Assembly: GCA_020746835.1 (NCBI GenBank)
Contig: JAGPNK010000001.1
Span: forward strand, 4,464,001-4,528,000
Source: Stachybotrys elegans
Lineage: Eukaryota; Ascomycota; Sordariomycetes; Hypocreales; Stachybotryaceae
Length of the DNA: 64,000 bases
Direction: 5' to 3'
Position 1 is the first letter of the stretch. Each line of letters opens with the position of its first letter. Positions 10,235 through 20,349 of this stretch are shown here, in pieces. The notes under the pieces were generated by a model. That model saw only the letters and a program-made list of their open reading frames with translations, had not been told where the DNA came from and searched no databases. The translations under genes and the position numbers were made by a program.

Positions 10235-11929
10235 GATAGCATGGAGTTCTTGAATCTGCTGCAGCACAGCTGATCGGCTAGTACCACCCCTGGCCGACTT
10301 TGCCTCAACACTCGACTCGTATTCGAATGCCTTTATAATATCGGCTGTAAATCGACCGTCGATAGCTTGCAGTTGCTCTAGGGTTAGCTTATCCATTGGG
10401 GTTTCCGTGGATTCCGATAATGCAACAACGCGTCCAGAAATATGATGAGCCTCCCTAAAAGGACAGCCGTTTCGTACCAGCCACTCTGCAACATCAGTAG
10501 CAAGCATTGTCTTATCCAGGGCAGCTAACATCCGTTCAGGACGCACGGTCATGGTAGCAAAAACCCCATTGGCAATGCCTAGACTGTCCATAACAGTTTG
10601 AACTGAATCCAGCATGGGTTCCCATCCCTCCTGAAGGTCCTTGTTGTAGCAAGTTGGCAAGCCTTTCACGCTCTATTAGGTATCTATTAGTGGCTGCTGT
10701 TGATCCGTGTCTGATCACTCATGATCTGATATGTCTGTATTTGAACTCACCATCATCAGTCCAGCCATTTGACCGAAAGCACGGCCTGACTTGCCGCGCA
10801 AGAGTTCCAGACTGTCGGCGTTCTTCTTATTCGGCATTAAACTGGAGGTGGATTAGAGCCTTGTGAGATTGTCTGGGATTCGCAATAGATATAACAAACC
10901 TGCTGCCGGTACTATAAAGATCTGCCAAACGACAAAACCCGAACTCAGAAGTAGAGTATAATATAAGATCTTCAGCCCACCTGCTGATATGGCTGGTAAA
11001 CATTGAGTTCCAGCTTAGGAACTCAATAATAAAGTCGCGGTCGCCTGAAGTGTTCATGGAATTCAGAGTGATTCCGCTAAAGCCAAGCTCTGCAGCTATT
11101 GCGTCTCGATCAATGCCAAACACATTGCCAGCTAATGCGCCACAACCAAGTGGGCTAAGGTTGACCCTTTCGAAGATCTGGCGCAATCGCTCGAGATCCT
11201 GCTTGAACGAAGCAGCATGTGACATTATCCACTGACCCCAGCGAACTGGCTGCGCACGTTGCAAGTGGGTGTAGCCGGGCATGAGGTAGTCGCTAGGGAT
11301 GTTAGTCAGTAAGGGATTTTGTCCAGATGCGGTGCTAAGCTTACATTTCAGCCTCAGCGCGTTTGGCGAGGACTTGAAGGAAAGCAACGAGTTGGCCGTC
11401 GATTTCACGGATGCGGTCACGTAGCCACATCCGCATATCACAGACGACCTGCTCATTACGGCTACGACCTGTATGTAGCTTGCCAGCGGTATCCTTTCCG
11501 ATAAGCTCTCCTAATCGACGCTCATTCGCAGTATGAATCTGATTTATCATATTAGCCTCAGGATAGGTAGTATAGGCTAGGTCTTACATCTTCGTCGTTT
11601 GGCATAATAGTGAAGGTTTCCTGCTTCCATTCTTCCATCACTTTAAGCAGGCCACGCTCGATCGTTTCAAATTCGTCGTTGGTAATAATACCAACCTTCG
11701 AGTTAGCCCTAGCGAAAGCGATCGATCCAAGAATATCCTCTCTATAGAGAGCCTTGTCGTATCCGATAGAGGCATTGTACTTGTGCATGAGCGGATCAAT
11801 CCCACCTATAGTAGGCATCGCAAGGTCAGTATACTAGATCTGAAGCTCCTATCCGGGAACAATCGAACCTGTAAACCTGCCACCCCAGAGCATATTGGTT
11901 GCCGGGGCGTCTGTCTTCTTTTCAGACAT
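10220..11929 (-). CDS. ARG4: argininosuccinate lyase
   Basis: Last step of arginine synthesis: argininosuccinate to arginine plus fumarate. Six exons (11869-11929, 11588-11805, 11345-11538, 10900-11292, 10751-10841, 10220-10672) give 469 residues, the family length. Landmarks are [15 protein letters not shown] at the start, [11 protein letters not shown] (113-123), the [14 protein letters not shown] block (163-176) with its catalytic-region His, and the fumarase/lyase signature loop [12 protein letters not shown] (287-298) carrying the catalytic Ser. In most lyases I know this loop reads MPQKKNPD, so Gln to Asn and Pro to Ala are unusual. By eye the codons are less GC-ended than in eRF1 or the Sip3-like gene. 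The 3' end overlaps the zinc-finger relic by 15 bases. A TGACTCA site upstream points to general amino-acid control. Diverged paralogue or transferred copy is possible. Confidence 0.93.
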
Positions 11930-12190
11930 GTTGGAGTATTTGTTCTCAGCGCTTGTCGCGATCGTTGCGTTTGTTAGTTCGTCGGGATTTCAAGCCCGAT
12001 AGAACTGATGGACCCAATTGAGGGTAGAGCGCGTGGATCGCAATTGACGTTCAAATTGAGGGACGCGAGTCAATTCGGATGATGTTGCTTGATTGAAAAG
12101 GCCGAAAATGAGGGCGGGGCTGATCAAGCTCGAAAGCTTCGTTGAGGATGGTCAGTCAATGGGATGGTGGGGTGGGACCGACACCGGAGG

Positions 12191-12197
12191 TGAGTCA
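12191..12197 (-). promoter_or_regulatory. cross-pathway control element (CPC1/Gcn4 site)
   Basis: TGAGTCA on the + strand, TGACTCA toward ARG4, about 262 bases before its start codon. This is the consensus site of the bZIP activator Gcn4/CPC1/CpcA, which induces amino-acid biosynthesis genes on starvation. Match and position are as expected for an arginine gene. Confidence 0.6.
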
Positions 12198-12198
12198 C

Positions 12199-12222
12199 CT
12201 TGCACGTGAGCTTGCACGTGAG
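12199..12222. repeat. two tandem 12-base units with CACGTGAG core
   Basis: The unit CTTGCACGTGAG occurs twice head to tail, directly next to the TGACTCA site in the ARG4 promoter. Each copy carries an E-box CACGTG, so this may be a paired bHLH site. Confidence 0.5.
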
Positions 12223-13344
12223 GAACCCTGAGCATCCTCATAATATCGGTCGACCACTGAAAGGGTAAAATCTTAAGCATAAATCACCTCGAGGCTTCAA
12301 GAAGCCAAGAGAAGATATGATGGAATCTGGTGTCGTGCCCACGTAGCGTCAAAGCGTCATGCCCGACAGCACAGCGGCTGCGCGCCTCACTCTCTCGTTC
12401 TAGCCATTGGCTCAGCCTGGGACGATTTTCTCGGAACAGAAACCGCTGAGCATGGCAATGGTATATATCCTTGTTGGCAGTAAGTTGGCCCCAACAAGCA
12501 ACTCAAGGACCTACTTGCATGGCTAATAGCAGCGACTTGGACATGGCCGTCCGATAATGCTGCGATGTTCTAAGCGGAAATGTCTTCGTACAACATTATC
12601 AATGTTGATGCTGATTCGATGCTAGAGAACCCTGCTCCACAAGTACTTTACTCTAGATTGTCTCATGAAAGGTGAATCAGCCTTGTCCGCTGCATGTCTC
12701 GCTGTAACATGCCTCACTTCGTAGTGGTGAGCTTAAGCTCCAGACATGTCGGCGACAGCAAGCCTCCTTGATCAAAGCACGGGCCATCCTCCGCAGGCCG
12801 TCACGGATGGTAGAGACCGGCGGAGGCTGCGTCTAGAAATCTCACCCTCAGTATGAGCATCCTGAGGCGCATTCTTACATATACATGATTATGCCAAGTT
12901 AAACGGGCGGCGTAGGAGGCACGAACCAGACAAAGGCTGTCCGTGGCTACTGGCTTTAGCGCCACGGAGGCCGGAAAGTGACTTAAAGGCCGATTTGATT
13001 GGAGGAAGTTACATCTGTTGCATGTTTTAAATAGGGCTGGATAAAGTATCAGCGGGCGGGACGGAGGTACCTACTAGGTTGCCTTTTTAGGGACCTTCGC
13101 CAACGGCTAATGTACGTCGCAGTGCCGCCCGCATATCTAGGTATGGGACGACGTCAATGTTATTTCTTACGTGAAGCCAGCTGCCTCCTCCTCTACTACC
13201 TGTCCTTAATAAAGCACGACACCCGCATGCTCTCATCATAGGGCTCATCTGCTCGCCCAAGCAGCCTGGACTTGCGGAAATCACTGCACTCAACCCACAC
13301 CGGCTTTTGATGCAGTGACGGACGTATCCGCAGTCTGAAGCATC

Positions 13345-16300
13345 ATGTCCCCGTCACCAACTGCTGTGGCTGCCAAGTCCAAGCCTGTCAACCAGGTCAT
13401 CCCCGTCGGACTCAATGAAGCCGCCCTCGACTCCCCGACCTTCCGAGCTACCGCCGCGCACTTCTCCGACCAAGTCGATGCCATCGAGAAATGGCTCACG
13501 GGCTATGTGTCCTCGACCTCGAGGCTCGTTCATGACATTAACGCCGTCGAAGAGAGCATCAGTACATATCTGTCCAAAACGATACCCTCAGCCGCCGATG
13601 GCATTATCGAGAATGACTATACCTTCCTCGCTCTCAAGCGGGTCGGAGACGGATCGCGAGAGTGCCTAATGCAGCTCCTTAGCAGCGTCAAGAAGATGGA
13701 CAACTTTGTCGTCGATCCCATCAGGTCCTTCATTGGCGGTGACCTCAGGAATTTCAAGGAGCTGCGTCGATCCCTCGAACAGACACAAAAGACGTACGAC
13801 TCCATGCTGGTCCGCTATGTCAGTCAGTCCAAGACCAAGGAGCCGTCGTCCCTCCGCGAGGACGCATTCAATTTACACGATAGTCGCAAGGCCTACATCC
13901 AAGCAAGCATGGACTACTGCCAGGTTGCACCGCAGCTGCGCTTCACCATGGACAAGCTCTTAATCAAAGTCTGCTCGGATATATGGAGGGAGATGAAACG
14001 TGCTCGCGATGCTGCCACCAATGCTACCCGTTGGGATCAGGAGATGGAACGGGTCCGGGGCTGGGCCAAGGAGATGGAGTTGTCCGAAGGTCTGCTGAAG
14101 AGGGAGCTTCAGGCAGCTAGGAAGCAGCTTGGAGAGATGACCATCGACAACTGCAGACCTTCGCGTGAGTTGGATGAGTATAGCACCTCGACCGTGCCTT
14201 TCCTTGGGTCACGGGGTCCCGTCACCATGCAGCCCAAGGACAGCACCGCCGTCATCTCCGAGAAGCAGGGCTGGCTCTTCTTGCGCCTCGCCACCGGCAA
14301 GCCAGTCAGGCATAGCTGGGTCCGAAGGTGGTACTACTGCCGGAACGGTATCTTTGGCTGGCTTGTGCCGGGATTGCAGGGCGTGCTCCAAGGAGATGAG
14401 ATTGGTGTGCTGCTTTGTAACGTGAAGCCCGCTGTCGGCGAGGACAGGCGCTTCTGCTTTGAGGTGAAAACCAAGAGCCAGACATTGCTGCTGCAGGCCG
14501 AGACCCAGAAGGAACTCACCGAGTGGCTAGAAGTGTTTGAGGTCACGAAGAAGAAGGCATTTGAAGCAAGCATGAGCCGGGAGGGTCCCCCACGCCGGGT
14601 GGTGTTGATCCGGCTTTTGCAATCACGCCTCCGAGCATTCCCGAGTTCTCTGCCAAGCTATTAGACGCCCAAGCCGGTATTGGTGAGGAAACAGCCCATG
14701 GAGGTGAAAAGAGTGGCAACCTTCCCGTTCCCGCGCCGGACGGCAACCTGGCCAACAGGCACAGCTTCGACGTCAGTGGGGGCGGGAGCTTGTCGCGCCG
14801 CTCCATCACTGCGCTTGGTCGCGATCTGGTACGCGAAGAAGGAGAGTCAAGCCGAGAGCACGCGGCAAGAATCATCCAGAAGCTTGATCTTCACCGCAAA
14901 GCTGCCTTTGGCTCGACCGAGGCTGCTCAGGCCGGCTCCATGGGTGGGATTGCCAGCTTGATATCTGCTAGCCACAATCTTCTGCCTTCCTACCCGACCC
15001 AGAGTTTGTCCCCTAACCTGGGAAAACAGTCGAGCAGTATGCTGCCATCTGTGGATAGCCATCCGGGTACGCTGGCTCCTTTAACTCTTGCCCGGCCCCC
15101 GACTACCACAGCTCTCAGCCGCACGGCTGTCCTTGCGACAGCGGAAAGGGGCCACAATGCTGTTGCTAGCAGTTTGCCAACTTCGGTGGTGGCCAATTAC
15201 TGGGGAAGCAATGTCTGGGCTACCATCAACGTTCCTGCGCAGCAAGCATTACCGGTTGCGGATGCAGGGGACCCGATTGCCATTGTCGTGTCTGACGATT
15301 CAGGGACGCCACTCGGTAGCGCTGCTCAAGGCCAAATACATAGCGAGTCTCTTCCCCATAATTATCCCACAGAGCTGCAGGCGCAGCTCGCACAGTTCCG
15401 TCTCCTATTCCCCAATGTGCCGATCGAGGAAAAGTTGGTTCTCGTATTCCGGGCAGCTTGGACGAGCTCGAGCGAGCGCGACTCGGTCAACCACCCCCTG
15501 GCAGGCGATGGCCGCATCTATGTTACCCCCGAGAACATGTATTTCTATGGTCTCCAGATGGGGTTGGTGACAGCCTACCGCATAAGCCTAGACATCATTG
15601 CAGAGGTGCACTCGGCCCTTGGCCGCGACTGCGATTTCATCTTCCTTCAGCTGGGGCAGGACACCAATGACACGGGCTATACGCGTATTACAATCAAGGT
15701 CTTCCTGGAGAGACTGGGACTGCTGCAGACGCGCCTCAACCTGCTGATAGACAACCTTCAGGCGGACCCCCCCATGGAGACGGAGCAGCTCATAACAGCA
15801 CTTGTTAATGCCGAGCGAGAAGGCGACGACAGGATAAGTCCTAGCGCCGAGAGCTGGGAAGAGGTGTCGGCGAGCACTCCAGTGGATGATGCTCATGGCT
15901 ATGGCGAGCACTCGAGACATCAGCTGCGAGAGCTAAGCCCACAGCTCCCCGCTACGAGGCCTCGGGCGAAGCATTCCCCTAAGCTACACTTGCCAACCCA
16001 CGCGGTCGTTTACGAGCCAGAGAACATGGGAGAGGTCGCCGCTGACCGTCACTTTGAGATCAGCGCCAAGGCATGCTTCCACGTGCTATTCGGCGACAAG
16101 AGCTTCGTGTTTCCGAAGCTGTACTTTGAGCGACGGGCGCAACAGATCGCTCAGGGCCCATGGCTCCTTGCCGATGAGGGGCAGATGCGGCGCGAGTTCA
16201 AGTTCAAGGTGGACTACGTAAACATGATTGGTCGTTCCAAATCAGACCAGATCAACGACTACCAGGTGATCGAGGTGTTCAAGGACCACGTCGTGTACGT

Positions 16301-17414
16301 GGTGACTCACAGCAAGACCCTGTGGCATCTGCCGCACTCTCAGTACTTCAAACTAGTGACCAAGATCATCATCACGCATCTGGCCAAGTCAAAATGCAAG
16401 CTCGCCATTTATTACCGGATCGACTGGACCAAGTCTCCTGCTCTGTCTAAAAATCTGGTGGAGCGGCAAGCGCTCCGCGACGCGGCTACTGACGCTGAAT
16501 CACTGGCCGAGTTGGCCACCGACCAGGTGCGCAAGCTTGGCCCTCGCAGCCGCACTTCTCGCGCTATCCAGGTATATGGCCAGCTCGGCCAGCAGAAGCA
16601 GGTCGTGCTTTTCACGCCGGCAGCAACGGATTCAACCAAGAAGCAGGCCATCAAGCCGCGCACGCTGACAGCCATGCTATTCGAGACAGCGCGGTCGCTG
16701 GGAGAAAGTGCTGTTTCATCGCTCATCATGTGGGCGGTTGCAGGTATCCGCGGACTTTTCGAGGTGATTACTGCGCAGCGGTTGTTGCTCGTAGTGCTTG
16801 GCCTCAGCATGCTGGCAAACTTTGCTTTAACTTCAAACGAAGCTACCATCTGGTGGAAGGAGCAGAAGGTGGCGAGTTTCATGAACAGCATCGGTATCAA
16901 GCCTAACCCAATGATGAGCAAGGCCATCTACATCAAAGACCTTGCCGAGGCCACCGGCGAGGGCGGCAGGATGATAAACCATTATCCTACCAAGTGCTAC
17001 TCGTCATTTGAAGCGCTGCTGAATGCCACCGATATGGACGCTCCCTGGGAAGACGCAGGTGCTGGCTTCCAGAGAAAGCCTACGCAGCTCACTGCAAAGA
17101 GGATCCGACGGACGCGGCAGCGCCTGGGGTCCTACCGCCATGACCTTGTCGTCGCCATGAGGGTGGTCAACCGTGTCGAGCGGGAGATGCTGCAGGCTGA
17201 GTGGGAGAATTGGCTATTCCACGAGAAGACCATGTGTGAGGGTCTAGAGGCAAGATTGCTAGAAGAGTCGAAGCCTATAACGGACGAGAAAGGACGGGAG
17301 AGGATGCCTCCGGAGCGCAGGTGGGCTCTTGAGGAATGGTTGGACGGCCATTGCAGAAGCTGCTGGAACGACTACCGGCAGTTGTTGGCGCAAGGAGGGA
17401 CTGAAGGGCTGTAA
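13345..17414 (+). CDS. SIP3: Sip3/Lam-type BAR-PH-GRAM-VASt sterol-transfer protein, one frameshift
   Basis: Lam proteins (Sip3, Ysp1/Ysp2) are ER-anchored at membrane contact sites and move sterol between ER and plasma membrane. The gene is intronless, about 1356 codons if one base is added. The first frame (13345 to about 14583) carries a BAR-like helical domain (roughly residues 25-260) and a PH domain (about 305-410, from EKQGWLFLRL to TEWLEVFEVTKK). The rest is read in the -1 frame: a Ser/Pro linker beginning GGVDPAFAITPPSIPEF, a GRAM-like block (about 685-760), a VASt domain (about 898-1050, HFEISAKACFHVLFGDKSF to YYRIDWTKSP) and a transmembrane segment (about 1145-1165, RLLLVVLGLSMLANFAL). 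The break lies near 14580-14590 in CCGGGAGGGTCCCCC, beside two homopolymers, so a sequencing deletion is likely. Both halves are otherwise open and family-like. Confidence 0.88.
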
Positions 17415-18178
17415 GATGAGATAGTGTCTAGTAGTTTTGTTCGGTACGTTGGGGCAGTCGACAAGCATTGGGAGGCATTCTGTTCTGTGTAGGAGATACC
17501 ATAACATGAGCGTTCATTGTCTGAGTGGCATACTTTCTTTTCTTTAGTTGGTGAAAGCTATTATACAAGTACTACCTATTCCATGCTATTATCTACACAG
17601 CGCCACTGTGCAACTTGGTCTTGCAATACAACCTCATCATCAGACAAAACAGGGGCAAATACTGGCAAATACTGGCAAGATATAATAAACGAGATCAGAT
17701 TATCTGCTTCCATCGAGGCCAGAAGCCTCTCATCGCGGTAACATTCACCCTACCCTAGAGCGCAGGTCATATCACATGGGGGTTAAGTTAGTACTCTCGT
17801 ACCTGTAAGTGTAAGTGCCCACCAAGCCAGGGCCTCTATGGATAGGTACCTATCGATAAGCCAGTCATTACAAACGCATGACGTCAGCCTTCTACAACCA
17901 AGTCGTTACTCGGACTGGTGACGGAGGTCGATATAATCGCATGCCGACATCCGTGAAGCCCGTGTTCTAGACGCCGGGATTGCATCTTTATTCAGCTAGA
18001 AGCCTGATCTAGCAAGTCATCGATAGTATTCTTCGCGCTACGCTGCAACCCTGGTCTTGGTCTCGTGCATAGGTACCTTAAGCAGCACGCTTCTCCTCAC
18101 GAAAAGTCCGACGGCCTCTTCGGCCTCTTCGGCTTCCCCAGATCCTTCTTCCTACTCCTTCCTCACTGACGTCGAGCC
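17415..18178. other. intergenic region, Sip3-like gene to DUF3074 gene
   Basis: Both flanking genes read rightward. The stretch includes a near-palindrome around ATAGGTACCTATCGATA (about 17840). No gene seen. Confidence 0.5.
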
Positions 18179-20170
18179 ATGACGACACACCACGAAGCAT
18201 TCAAGGCCCTCGGGCCGATTGATTGGGATCAGGTCCCTACTGATGGTCTCGGTCCGTTCCTCCAGGGCGTATTTCGAGATGCGCAGACAATCGTCGAGTC
18301 GGTGCCCTCTCCAGCCTCGGCGACAGCGGCCGCGACGACGCAACGTGCCCGCGCACGAACCGACTCTGCCATTGATGTTGGGGATTTGACTATATCTCCC
18401 GCCACAAGACTCTCACCAGAAGCTTCCTCGCAGGCCAGCCAGCTCCAGAAGGACTGGAAGGAAGTCAAGGTGAACCCCAAGGATAACCCTTTGGGGATCA
18501 ATGTCTACAAGCTTGCATCGAAAGATGGCAATGGTGCCTGGTTTGCGCGGAGGAGCATCCACGAGGCTCCCTCCTTTGATATTTGGAAGCTGGGCCTCGA
18601 GAAGGAGCTGGCTGAAACGCTCAAGTCCAGGAAGCCGCTTGGTAGTGGGAATATTCGTGGCATTGGAGCAGAGAAGAGAGTCGAGCACCGCGAGATACCC
18701 GAAACTGGCTACCTTGATGGTGAGATATTACGCAGTCTCATGCCTGTCTGATTCCTAGCTGGGTTCTAACCTGTGCCGCTTCTAGTGTACCAGCTATACG
18801 CCCAGTTTCCTGGCCCGACATCGCCTAGAGATTTCGTAACACTTCTGCTGGGCTCTGATGATTCTTCCAACAAGCAAGGTTCTCCGCAGCCTCTCCGGCA
18901 ATTCATGATTGTCTCGAGACCATGCAACCACCCAAAAACTCCGCCCCGGCAGGGCATCATTCGCGGCCAGTACGAGTCCATCGAACTTGTCCGCGAAATA
19001 CCCGCAGATAAATTTTCGCCGAAACGGTCAATGTCATACAACAATCTGACGGGAGAAGGTGGAAAGAGGATTCCCGGTGCATCCGACATAACAAACGACA
19101 ACCCGCCCACAGTCGTCGAGTGGCTCATGGTTACTCGCAGCGACCCCGGTGGAAGTGTGCCACGCTTCATGATTGAAAGGGGTACGCCTCCTGGAATAAT
19201 CAACGACGCAGGGAAGTTCTTGAAATGGCTTTCATCAAAGAACCTTGATGCCTTTTCCAAAGCAGGGACAGATGTTGACTCCCAGAGTGTGGCGTCTTTA
19301 CACGATGACCAGGAAAACCCGGAGATGGCACAAACTTCGGCGAACCGAGACGACGAACCACCGGAATACGATGACTCACAGCCATCCGCGGATGATACAT
19401 TCATGAGCAACAGTGGCTTGTATGCAATGATCACAGGAGCATTTGGGGCTGCGACCTCAATGGCCACGGGTTTCCGCAAACAGTTTACAGCCCCCTTGAG
19501 TGCCGACGGCAGCCAGAATAGTACCAACGCGCCGACAGTCCAAGAGGACAGTGGAGACGATAGCCTGAGCGATGTCTCATCACTGCGCACCTTTGCCTCC
19601 GCCCTCGAGAAGGGTCCGGATGACGATAAAAAACCGGAAAGCGTCGATGGCAGTCGAAGCGATGAAACCAAGTCGCTGTCCAACAGCCACGAGGACAAGG
19701 AATTGAAACGACTCGAGGAGCGCCGCCGCAGACTAGAAGAGAAGACATCCAAGATGCAGGAGCGCATGGAACAGAAACGCCAAGAGGGCCGAGCCAAAGA
19801 TGAGGCATCCCTGGCCAAGGCGCGCGAGAAGCACGAGAAGGAGCTCGCCAAGCAGGAGGCCAAGTACCAGCGGGAGCTCAAGAGGCTTGAGGAGAAGCGT
19901 GAGAATGAGAGGCGCAAGACTGAGGAGCGAAAACGCAAGGCAGCTGAGCGCGAGGAAAGATCCAATCTGACGCTGGAGCTGGAGAAGGTCCGCGCCGAGC
20001 GGGATCTGGCGCTACAGGAGATCAAGCTTCTGCAAGGACAAGTGGGCGATCTTCAGGCACAGAATACCAGACTGGTGGCCTCGCTGGGCAGATTGGAGGC
20101 ATCAGCTTCGTCGTCCTCACAGGATCTGCTGGGGACGCCCCGAAGAGGCCCACCGTCTACAGCGTCATAG
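18179..20170 (+). CDS. DUF3074 (START-like) protein with C-terminal coiled coil
   Basis: Two exons (18179-18719, 18786-20170; intron GTGAGA to TCTAG) give 641 residues. Residues about 115-355 match the fungal DUF3074 family: DWKEVKVNPKDNPLGINVYK, WFARRSIH, DIWKLGLEKELAETLKSR, then PRQGIIRGQYESIELVREIP and TVVEWLMVTRSDPGGSVPRF. This family has a START-like fold, so lipid or sterol binding is plausible but not shown. A variable Ser/Asp-rich linker follows, with a short hydrophobic GLYAMITGAFGAATSMATGF stretch. From about residue 480 to 620 an uninterrupted Glu/Lys/Arg-rich heptad pattern predicts a long coiled coil. It lies between the Sip3-like sterol-transfer gene and TRM732, ending 179 bases from the latter's stop. 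Molecular role unknown. Confidence 0.85.
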
Positions 20171-20349
20171 CAGGCAGGCGAGGTTGTACTCTTGGACCGA
20201 AGATTCTCATTCTCTTTTCTGCTTGCACAGGTCGTGTTTACAGGATAAACGGCTGTAGTAGCATGGCGTTTGGAGAGATCTATTAGCATGCTCACTATCG
20301 TAGAATATATGGATATCTTGAGACCGCCAGACACACTCTCACTACACTG

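Larger units (their letters stand above)
11930..13344. other. divergent intergenic region, ARG4 / Sip3-like gene
   Basis: Shared 5' region of 1.4 kb. Apart from the CPC1-type site and the CACGTGAG repeat near 12.2 kb, I see no gene or recognisable RNA. The open frames at 13087-13499 on the reverse strand have no domain. Confidence 0.5.

Noticed and set aside
11855..11885. B-box-like GGTTCGATTG on the reverse strand
   Set aside because: It is the exon 1 donor region of ARG4; no A-box or cloverleaf fits.
14545..14580. 35-base GT-AG intron to explain the Sip3-like frameshift
   Set aside because: Shorter than fungal spliceosomal introns and would delete residues at the end of the PH domain.
18766..20025. 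419-codon reverse-strand open frame across the DUF3074 gene
   Set aside because: Ser/Arg/Phe-rich antisense of the Glu/Lys coiled coil; no domain.
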